DNA of 64,000 bases from assembly GCA_963169105.1 (NCBI GenBank), contig OY720643.1, forward strand, positions 102,931,697 to 102,995,696, given 5' to 3'. A program made the translations under genes and the position numbers. The notes under the pieces are model-generated. The model was not told the origin of the DNA. It saw only the letters and a list, made by a program, of their open reading frames with translations, and did not search any database. Position 1 is the first letter of the stretch, and the number at the start of each line of letters is the position of its first letter. Shown piece after piece: positions 55,488-64,000 of the stretch. This DNA is from Ceriagrion tenellum. Lineage: Eukaryota; Arthropoda; Insecta; Odonata; Coenagrionidae.

Positions 55488-55620
55488 GAATGTTACTTTT
55501 TATGGCCTACCTCTAGCACCATTCATTTCTCTCTTATATATCTGTTTCGTTATTCAACTCTCATCCATTCTCTCAACATGGCCAAACCAACGAAGCACAC
55601 TCCTTTCATAAATGTAGTGA
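55488..55620 (-). mobile_element. LINE family D, third partial copy
   Basis: GCACCATTCATTTCTCTC, TCATCCATTCTCTCAACATG and AACCAACGAAGCACACTCCT repeat part of the same LINE end immediately right of the second copy. GCGCAC of the 8.6-kb copy is GCACAC here. Confidence 0.7.
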
Positions 55621-56569
55621 CCTGGTGTGTCAGTACACCTCGCATGAACCTCATAGTGGTGGGTTGCGGGCAATGGTATGCTTGCTCTCAAGGTACTCCT
55701 CTCAGAAGGGATCCTAGCTCAAGTAGAATAGTGAAAGTGGGCCTAGGGTATTACTATGCTTTGGCTTCTCTTGTGGCATAGTGGTGAAAATGTACAAAAA
55801 CTTACTGGTAGAGCGCTGTAACCGTTTGCACGGAAAGCTGCACATGGTGCGGGTACTGCAAAGGCTGGTAACCTTGCATACTCTATTACAACTTACTCAT
55901 AACAGTCCAATCTAAATTATAAATAAAGCATGTACAATTCATTTGTGAATTTCCAAGGGGCCATTATTTTAACGGTTTGAATGAAAATTTCTCATACCAA
56001 CAAATTGCTAGTGGGCTGCCTTATTTGTTTTTAAATTACATATCTTTATTTCTAATACAATAATATTTCAATAGTTATGGTTTGAATGCCATTAATCCCT
56101 TGCTATTGGCTTTCCTATTAAAAACCTTTATTGGCTGTTAATTGTAGAAAATTAAAATTACTGGAAAATTATGAGAATTTTCTGGTGAATGGAATGAAAA
56201 TTATGGCAATTTACCCATGTCTAGTCCTGTCGCTTACCTGTTCAATGCTTACAACCCTCAACTCTAATTTTTTATTGAGTACTACAGCAACTCAATGTTG
56301 TCTATCATGCGCACCACTATATGGCACCTTGCATCTTTCACTTCATTACGCCCCACCATCCCTTACCTTATTTTGCCCCAAAGCAATTATGTTCCTTTTC
56401 TCCATGTCCTGCATATTATTTTCTAGCTACCCAGTCCTAATCGACCAATAACAGACCACTTGCAGATCAGATATTAGTCATTCAGAGCAATTACAGATCA
56501 GTTTCAAGGCAGTTACAGACCTAATAGTTTGGCACAGACAGGCTTACAGACCTAATACCTGGGTGCTTT
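55621..56569. other. No gene recognised
   Basis: Contains the remaining part of the tentative hAT-like element. Frames such as 56131-56451 have no motif. Confidence 0.35.
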
Positions 56570-56980
56570 TATTCGACCCCCCTCCTCTTTTTATTCTTCA
56601 CTCCTGTCCTCATATCTTCTGATGACATTGTTATGTTAGGATTTCATGTGATGACAACTGCCAAAGCTTGGCCTTCCCTGCTGCCAGGCATGACACCCAC
56701 TCCATTGGGGGGTCCCGTAGTCGCTAGGTTTCAATTAGCTTTGAGTAACTTCCATTTTCAGGGAATTATGTAGTTGGGCAGTCTTCTTTTAGTCATGCCC
56801 TACGGTTTTATTGACTTGGAACTATCACCTAAACTACCATTCATCTGGCTCCTACCCTTCGAGCTATGTATCATGGGTGGCCCTATAAGGAGCAATAATA
56901 ATTTCTCCTGCCAGTCTACCACTAAGAGTCATAAGAACACATAAGCCCTTTCACCACATCATGATTATAGTCCACTTTAA
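56570..56980 (-). mobile_element. LINE 5'-region fragment
   Basis: CCTCATATCTTCTGATGACA near 56608 matches CCTTGTATCCTCTGATGACG near 34035 at the 5' side of the family A LINE, and GTGGCCCTATAAGGAGCAAT near 56878 resembles GGGTGACCCTACCAGGAGCT at 52910. No open frame survives. Confidence 0.45.
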
Positions 56981-58350
56981 GGGTCATCTGAATTAAGATT
57001 TATGATATCAGCTATGATGGATAAGACAACCTAGTTTCACTCCTTTGTTTAACATTGCATAATTTTTCTCCTCCTTCTATTGCACATGAAGACTTGAAAG
57101 CCATATTTAGGTTCTCAAAATGATGCCCATCTTTCTAATTAATTTTTATTTTCTATCATTAATACATGAACTCATATCTAAGAATCACATACATTTCAAA
57201 ATCAGAACAACTTATGTAACCAATATTCACATTACATCTGCTGCCAAATCTTTTCCGATGTCTCTCCTCAACCCAAAAAGATCTTCACCTTAACACACCT
57301 TCACTGTCATTCCTTATGTTAGATTTCTTAATCAAGAGACAATCTTTTCTATCTGAGCACATATGTACACACAAATTTCAGTTACTGCAATTCACCAACT
57401 TACCAGATACTACCAACAAAATGAAAATTATTCCATTGTCTCCACAAGTGCCATAAATGCATGTTTTTTTGCAATTTTTTTACATGCTTATATATTTTGT
57501 GGGTCTGTTATATTGCTGTATCCTAATTATTACAATGGTTTCTTTTTAGGATCTCAGGGATCTTCAGGGTGTGATGAAGATTAACTGAGAAGAAAGAAAT
57601 TGTGTAACTTTTGATTGTATATAATGTTTATTCATGTTTGCATCATATTTACTTTGCATCATATTCACTTTGTTGATTTTCAAATGAACTCTCACCAATA
57701 TGCAATTCTCCTTCATGAAAACACTCATTTTAAACACTGCCACCCACAATCACCATTTATAGTCTGAGCTTTTAGATTGTGCTGCGGTGAATGAGGAGAA
57801 ATAACTCAGGCAGGAATTCCAGGGAATAGAGCATAACCAAAAGCAAAGCTAGGTAGAACATAATAGTCAGTAGGAGACATGGCAAAGCGCAAGTTACTGT
57901 GTGTCTGGGTTGGTGTATGAATGTGTGGTTGTAGTGAATGTAGTTGTATGGTTTGGTGTAGTTGTAGCTGTAGAAGGTGCACCTAACTAACCTGCTTGAA
58001 TGGAATGTGTGTGAATGATGGAATTTTGTATGAATGAGCAAATGTATACTTTGCCATGTGATAGTACACACTGAATTAGGGATTAGGTAGTGCTAGGTAG
58101 GCCAGGTTGTCATGAATATCAGGTTTGACAGTAGGTAGGCAGGAGCTGTAACCCTAGGCCAGCAGGAAGTACTAGGCAGGGGGGACATATCCAATACATA
58201 CAGGGGGTACATAACTTGCTAAGTACAACTACTGACACACAGTTTACAAAGAACAAATAAAAAGCTCTGTAAATATATAGAGCCTGAGTGTGGTCTATAA
58301 ATTAATTCAATGGTGGCATAATTCATCAAGGCAGAGATGATTGATGTTGC
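56981..58350. other. No gene or repeat recognised
   Basis: AT-rich, CpG-poor. TTTGCATCATATTTACTTTGC near 57636 is followed by a second CATCATATTCACTTTG, a short local duplication. Confidence 0.4.
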
Positions 58351-58356
58351 ACAAAA

Positions 58357-58435
58357 GGGTAATAGAAGGGTTGGTGGGCTTCCCAAGCTTGTGGCTCGAA
58401 CCCCTTCAGCGGGAACTCTCTTACCCCTCTATTGC
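58357..58435. repeat. Hairpin repeat, copy 1
   Basis: AATAGAAGGGT pairs with ACCCCTCTATT around an inner segment TGTGGCTCGAACCCCTTCAGC. It is related to 58594-58655 (GTGGTTTCAACCCCTTCGGC). The inner word resembles a tRNA box B, but no box A is seen. Confidence 0.6.
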
Positions 58436-58593
58436 TTTTCATGGTGATTTTGTCATTACTGCCACATAAAGAGAACATACTGTTCTCTCTTTCGATACAT
58501 TAATTTTTTCAGGCATATAATAGTTGCTGATTTGTACATTGGATCATTGTATTTTGATTGTAAGATAAGTGGTGAGAGAAGTTGTTTAGCAGG

Positions 58594-58655
58594 GAGGTGG
58601 GCAGGCTTTCCAAGGTTGTGGTTTCAACCCCTTCGGCGGGGAGCCTGCCCACCCT
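58594..58655. repeat. Hairpin repeat, copy 2, with three-way-junction potential
   Basis: GGTGGGCAGGCT (58596-58607) pairs perfectly with AGCCTGCCCACC (58642-58653). Inside, GGTTG-TGGTTT-CAACC forms a second stem and C/G runs around TTCGGC a third. A more distant third relative may lie at 58795-58835 (TGGTCTG...CAGACCA). Confidence 0.65.
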
Positions 58656-59013
58656 TCATGAAGATTGTCATTTTGGTGATTATCTTATGACAAGGCCAGA
58701 GTATGTTTTATTGATTATCAACTGTATAAATGCTTCCAAATTTATAATACCAGATATGATTGAGAGTATGTAATATGATTGTCAAGGTGGTCTGTGAAGG
58801 TTTTGCGGGTTTCCCTTCACTCTGGGCAAATGCCAGACCAATGCCACTCCCGTGTAATAAAAGGCCGAATTGTTAATTACCTTAAAAATAGTACTTTCAT
58901 TTCAACTCATTCCATTCATTTTGGAAATAAATACATAGTAGTGATACAAGGCTGTTACCATCACAAATGGAATACAGAACTGCTGGAGGTTAGAACTCAG
59001 GATTTGATCCTTC

Positions 59014-59085
59014 TTAGTGGCTGAACTGCCTAAAGCACTCAGTGGGAAATCAAGGGAACTGGGTTCAATTCCTGGTCCAGGCAAA
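59014..59085 (+). mobile_element. tRNA-derived SINE, CpG-decayed
   Basis: GTGGCTGAACTGCCTAAAGC and GGGAACTGGGTTCAATTCC, ending TGGTCCAGGC, align with 30861. The CGCGAAATCGAG of that copy is TGGGAAATCAAG and GGTTCGAGTC is GGTTCAATTC, so the box B CpG is lost. Confidence 0.7.
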
Positions 59086-59569
59086 TGTGCACAAATCGCA
59101 CTTGTGTGCTTTTGCACAAGATGAGTAATTGATATGATTGTAAATAAATCATTTGAATGTTGGGCTTCATTTCCAGCACTACTATAGGTATAAAAAATGT
59201 TGATGTTCTAAGGAACTTTATTGTTAGTTTAGTCCTGCCAACCCTTGTGTATTACTCCTCTGTTTGGAGTCCATACCATGAATGTCATAAAAGCAAGATT
59301 AGAGAAATGTCTGCATTTAGTCACAAGAATATGTGCAAGGAAATGTGGTGTCTATTTATCATTAATCATATACAGTGAAGTGAAGCCATGAACTTGAGAA
59401 CACTGGAAGTAAGATGTCTTCATTTTCACATTCAATTTCTTGAGAAAATAGTTCATTATTTATCATGCCTTTTGAAATGAATAAATGTACCGGTGGTCAA
59501 AACTGGTGACACTGAGACACTTCAAAGGGTTTTTTATAGTAGAAACAATAATTATTTGGATTGAATTTT

Positions 59570-59700
59570 TTAATGATTGTATATTTTTATATTATTTTTT
59601 TTTAATTTTATTTTATTTTTTATATTTTATTTTTTTATATTATATATATTTTAAAAGTTTATATTATTGGGTAGCAGCCCATATTTTTAATAAATTAATA
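59570..59700. repeat. A/T low-complexity tract
   Basis: Runs of T with TATATTTTATTTTTTATAT-type repeats, no coding content. Confidence 0.85.
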
Positions 59701-60484
59701 AATGGTAACTAAGCAGCCAGTCCTGGTATCCTCAACATTTACTGCACAGATGCTACAGCTTGCATTTCACGACCAGAGATAGAAGCCAGTTTCTGATGCT
59801 CCAATTGAAAGCCCCCACCCCATTGATGTACCCATTCCATTATTTCATCCCCTCTCAGGCCACCAATTGTCTGTATCCCATGGCTCACCCACTCCAACTA
59901 GACCTTGCTGACAAACCTCCTCCCATGGCAAATTACTATGTACTAGCAGCACACTCCATCTGGAATCAGATGGTAAGGAGTTCACATCATTCCAGAACTT
60001 AGTCATATTCCACTTAGGGAGCTGAATGCCTTGTTCAACTTATGTAATTTATACTGGAATTGAAGTTTGAAAACTGTCTGCTGACCCCTTATTTGGGTTT
60101 AGTATTTTATCATTTGGTTGAATCTGTTGAATACATATATCTGTCCCTGATAGTTAATCTTGAAAATATTTCTTTTGCAATGATTTCCTCATTTTTCTCA
60201 CTTGATCATGTGAAAATCTTTACAAGCTCGAGCTTGGGAATTTTGAGTTTCCTGGACACATTTCTATCAGGCCAAATTTGATCACCATCTTCAATAATGA
60301 ATAGACGCTGTGTTTGAACATTTATGACCTGAAAACTTGTACGTTAGTGTGTAAAGATGGATGTACAAGATAATTCTCTGGAGATACTAATGGTATGTTG
60401 ATATTTTCCATACATCCAAGAAGAATTTCTTGCGTAGGGTTTGTTGCATGACAGCAGTGCTGCATGTGAAGCTGTCCTAATAGT

Positions 60485-60660
60485 TATCTACATCCTGAAA
60501 GCCGCCTCAAGGGTGTACCTATGGCAGGGAATAAGTTACTACCAACATGCACATCATTGCACCATGATTAAGTAAACAAAACTACGGCTTATAAATGCAT
60601 TTGCAAAAAATTGTCAGAAGTGTAACTATCACCAACATGCACTACCCTATATATGTGCAA
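60485..60660 (+). repeat. Repeat family C-related head
   Basis: ATCTACATCCTGAAAGCCGCC and TACTACCAACATGCAC resemble 23186-23290, where ACCAACATGCACCAC also occurs. Two ACCAACATGCAC words lie near 60540 and 60632, so this may be an internally duplicated copy. Confidence 0.5.
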
Positions 60661-63559
60661 CCAATACTATTGAAATCTTTAGTAAGGCATGTAGCCATTT
60701 GTGTGGCTAAATTAATGCAACTGTATATTCTGTAGGAAACTAATTTTTCTGAATTCCATCTTGGGTAACATACGTTCAAAATAAACTCAAGTATTTCTGT
60801 CCAAAATTTTGTACAATATTGCACTTTGCGCAGACAGAACTTTACATATGCAACTCTAGGGTAATGTTAGAATAACAGATAGTGAAACATGAGACTCTGT
60901 ATAGTCTTAAACCGATAGGATAAACTGAAAAGTAACCAAAGGTTGCCTGGCATAACACTCATTATCTTTCATATTGAGGATATGGTCGGGGGGGAGCTGA
61001 ATTATTGATCATTATGTTTTTGCACGCCAAGGCAATAAAAGTTCCATCTCTGATGTCAATTTTGATGCTTGAATATATGCAGTCGAGGAGCTAATTTACA
61101 GAGATGTGAAGGATATAGCGCATCATGGTTGCAATTCACCAACCTAAAGCGTCCTATGCTGACGGCAAAACTGTGAGAGGTATGGAATGAAGACAAATAA
61201 GGTAAGAAAAATAGTTCGACCCATCTGGAAAAGAAGGTCTTCGAATGAGACATTGCAATCGATCGTTGAGGAGGAACAATATGGTTGAGATAGGAAAAAG
61301 TACACTTTTTTATGTATTACGCATTAATATTGTACAGTATATCAGAAGGAGAGGTAAGTCAGTCACAAGTTCCATAAATGGAACAAACTAATGAAGCCTG
61401 TCATAGAACACCTGGGACATGGAGTTGGCACGCTAAAAAAAATGTGAAAATATCTCTGATCTAACATTGAGAATGGTTCGGAATAGTTACGACAAAAATT
61501 TTTCAATTATGGTTCCCTTGAATTTATTTCATTACATCAGAAGTAAGTGTGGTCGATAATGAAGCTATCACCTTTGCCTTCAACGCACACAACCATTTAT
61601 CCTCTTCCATTTGTAAACACCATCCATCGAGCGCTTTAGGATCACCTAGTTTCTTGCACCGTGCTCCACTACGGTCGAATCAGCAGGAATTGCATTAGCA
61701 TTGCCCTGACGACAGCAACTTAACGATGCAGCTAAAAAAATAATTAGTCAGCCTTTTTAAGTGTTACCACAACCACACAAGTGACAGGCGTTTTCTCGCA
61801 GAAAAACAAAGGAACAATACTTAGCAGACTGTGTTTACAAAACTTACTATTGACGCTAATTCGTTAAATTATTAACGGTTATCGGAATATTATACATCAA
61901 TGAAATTGATTTCACAAGTATGTAGCCTATGGTAGGACTATTAGTCAAACGGCTTGGAGGTGGCCTTCAAAATTTTGCGCTATAGTGCGGTACGTGCAGT
62001 ACCATCTGGAGGAGCAGACGACAAAAATTCACTGCAGAATTTTGCTGTGCGCTTGTCCGCTGTTTTGCCGTTTCTCGAGGTTCATGGGAATTTATATTTA
62101 CCATAAATAGGCCGAGAACTGCAGGCAGCTAACTAGGCCGTGAATGGGGAGAGAAAGAGGTAAATTGCGAAATTTCAAGTGCTGTTGCCATTTTTTTAAC
62201 TATCATATGGGACTCAGAAAGCTCTGTACCTTGTAAGTCGCCGGATTTAGTTGCTAGCAATTGGGCATGATTAAGGTAAAGAATTCCTGCAATATCATTG
62301 AAATTTTAGTCAGAAGCTACTTAAAGACCATCTGTACCTGTGAAAACATATGTTAAGCTGAAGGTTACGGTGCATTTAATTACTGTGTGCGCGTTTAATT
62401 ATCCTCATTTTTCAACATCATATTTAATGTTTGGGCTTTCTCATCGGAAATCATATTTAAAGAGTGTCACGATGGAATTTGCTGTCAAAATATTTAGGCA
62501 TTTAGAGAAATCGACAAATTTTATTCGTGATTTCTGTGGTATAAATGAATGTTGTTTATATTTTAGGCTTTGACCTAGTGCTGCTTTTATGGTGGCATTC
62601 CAGGCAGTAATCGGTTTTGAAGTTCTATATTTTATTACGTAAACTCCAGCCATGTGACTAATGCGCTTACTAGAATACTTGAGTGCAATTGTATGTTTTC
62701 TTTTGATCCTCAACTAATGGTCTAATGCCAGGGATGGCATTAGTCAAGTGCAAAAGGGGCTCTTTAGTACAATCTACATGTCCTTGTGGTTCCAGATTCC
62801 CTGGTTTTTTGCAATACATTGGTATAGAAAATTTTCGGTTGATAAGTATTATCTCCTCTGATAAGGTAAGGGTGGCATAAGTTTCGAAGGACCCGGAAGT
62901 TCCACCTTGTATATGCTCCGAGAATGCCAGGTGCTTATCGCATATAAATTGGGCGATCAGGCCCCGCCCCGCTACTTTATTGGGCAAGTCAAACTTCCCG
63001 GTGTCTACGACCCCATCCACTTCCAGTTATTTATATACAGTCGGCATTTTTTTATTTAGCGCGAAGTAGATAAAATCTTGTCACTGCTGACTCACGTTTG
63101 AAATGCCGAATCAATAATCTTTTAATTGTAGTGACGCTTTTACAGGACTCGCGTTAAATATTCGAGACAAACGGGGTTGTTTACCTTCTGAGAATTTCAT
63201 CATTATTTCCGGCTATTGATGATCTCACAGCTGACCAACCGACCGATTCTGCGATTGAATAATTTTAAGCTGAGATTTATTATATAAGTAATGATGGGCA
63301 GTAGGAAATTGTGAATAGTTCCTGCCTCTTGGGTCAGTAATCGAACGATTTTTATTTTCCACAGTATGTCTCCCGTAACTTTTTAAGTTGGGTGAAAGTA
63401 AGTCTGTTTGATTTCTCGTCTTATAAGATGCCATAACTCGTACTTAGTGTGACAGATTTGCTATTGAAAGTTTGTCTCTGCGAGGCTCATTGCTCTTAGT
63501 TGAAAGTATTACCCTTTCCTCAAGAAGTGGAGTTTCCTAAGGGGAAGTTTTACTTATAG
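60661..63559. other. No gene called; CpG content rises from about 61.0 kb
   Basis: CG becomes frequent again near 61.05 kb. A minus frame at 62670-63020 (HLAFSEHIQGGTSGSFETYA inside) has protein-like composition but no ATG, splice sites or recognised family. The stretch could hold a 5' flanking region for the exon at 63560, but I see no defined promoter element. Confidence 0.4.
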
Positions 63560-63861
63560 GTAGAGATGCAAGTGGAACCACTCCACGAAGCTCCTCTTGT
63601 AGGGAGGTCCATGTCATCTGGAGAAAAATTGCTGGCAGGGACACTATCGCCTAGCATTCGTGAGGAGTTTACGTGCAGTACAGAAAGTAGCAGCCAGGGT
63701 AGTTCGTTTGGAAGTTGTGATGAGGTGGAAGAGAGGATTGTCTGTGAAGAATTGCCCGGGCATATTAGGGGAGAAAATTCGTTCAAAGAAGAAACCAATG
63801 ATACCTCAACTTCAAACAATGAACTGCCAGCTGTACATCAGAGTCAAAAGAAAACCGAAAT
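63560..63861 (+). CDS. Candidate coding exon of a gene leaving the window, product unknown
   Basis: TTTTACTTATAG (63548-63559) is a good acceptor and GAAAT^GTAAGT (donor at 63862) a consensus donor. The frame is open throughout: VEMQVEPLHEAPLVGRSMSS first, then LSPSIREEFTCSTESSSQGS, CDEVEERIVCEELPG and a hydrophilic end HQSQKKTEM. If the ATG at 63566 is the start, it is a first coding exon; if spliced, translation passes in-frame through GTA GAG ATG. Acidic and serine-rich residues suggest a disordered region. I recognise no domain. 302 nt leaves a phase-2 junction. Confidence 0.55.
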
Positions 63862-63867
63862 GTAAGT

Positions 63868-64000
63868 CCCTTCTCAATTTTTTTGCTTTGATGGTTATGT
63901 TTGTTGTACATTGTCATGACATGTTGTTCTGTGAGAGTTCATTTGTTGCATACACCTAATTTTAACTTTCATTTGCGAGTTTTTGTCAACTTATATCAGT
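63868..64000. other. Start of the following intron
   Basis: T-rich sequence after the donor, with frames closing quickly, consistent with intron. The next exon is outside the window. Confidence 0.4.

Larger units (their letters stand above)
54817..56223. mobile_element. Possible hAT-like element carrying LINE insertions
   Basis: TAGAGATGGGCCATTC at the left and ...ATTTACCCATGTCTA at the right are short imperfect inverses of a common hAT end type. Flanks CTATTGTC and GTCCTGTC match at 5 of 8. The interior beyond the LINE pieces is AT-rich with no transposase. The boundaries are tentative. Confidence 0.4.
38900..61000. other. CpG-depleted domain
   Basis: By eye CG is rare here (typically 0-1 per 60 bases, often none over hundreds of bases, for example most of 41760-44300), whereas the flanks commonly have 2-4 per 60. 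TG and CA are abundant. Transposon copies inside share the depletion, and where relatives outside keep CG the inside copies have TG or CA. This fits long-term germline CpG methylation. The edges near 38.9 and 61.0 kb are approximate. Confidence 0.7.

Noticed and set aside
62670..63020. 116-codon minus frame with protein-like composition
   Set aside because: It opens with GTG, not ATG, has no clear splice sites, and I recognise no family.

Overview
The window looks like a piece of a large, intron-rich, transposon-dense arthropod genome, most probably an insect. Supporting this are the first exon of an insect-type maltase/alpha-glucosidase (7856-8051, minus), GT-AG splice signals around several short open segments, AATAAA signals, and dense non-LTR retrotransposons, tRNA-derived SINEs and small terminal-inverted-repeat elements. 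Nothing resembles a bacterial operon, CRISPR array or phage. The species cannot be told from the sequence. Host coding content is small: the maltase exon 1, a candidate coding exon at the right edge (63560-63861, plus), and weaker candidate exons at 14614-14882 (minus), 24687-24845 (plus) and a convergent pair at 37.6-37.9 kb. Almost everything else is repeat-derived or unassigned. || Layout. 1-8 kb: LINE 3' ends, GC-rich repeats, several short TIR elements (two with clear 8-bp target duplications at 3883-4368 and 5635-5895), SINEs, then maltase exon 1 reading left. 8-21 kb: LINE fragments, a roughly 430-bp repeat family (three long copies plus short heads), a 33-bp minisatellite, more TIR elements, and a 2.2-kb decayed LINE (18.5-20.8 kb). 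21-38 kb: a sequence matching the hammerhead-ribozyme core inside a 20-bp stem (22.2 kb), large palindromes (25.1 and 30.4 kb), hammerhead-like pieces (31.6 and 35.0 kb), and a LINE split by a 1174-bp Harbinger-like element with perfect 20-bp ends and a TTA duplication (32507-33680). 39-61 kb: a stretch visibly depleted in CpG, holding an eight-unit 236-bp tandem array (39.7-41.6 kb), a decayed hAT transposase (42.3 kb), long decayed LINEs (44.4-48.6 and 49.9-53.0 kb), a nested hAT element, a probable solo LTR and several SINEs. 61-64 kb: CpG returns, ending in the candidate exon with a GTAAGT donor. || Main biological reading. Members of the same LINE and SINE families sit both inside and outside the 39-61 kb stretch. 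The inside copies have lost CpG mainly as TpG or CpA where the outside copies keep it. This is the footprint expected of long-term germline CpG methylation over a domain. Separately, a hammerhead-bearing hairpin family is present in at least two copies. One of them is a 75-bp insertion with a 12-nt target duplication in another repeat, and its stem arms appear to have changed together.
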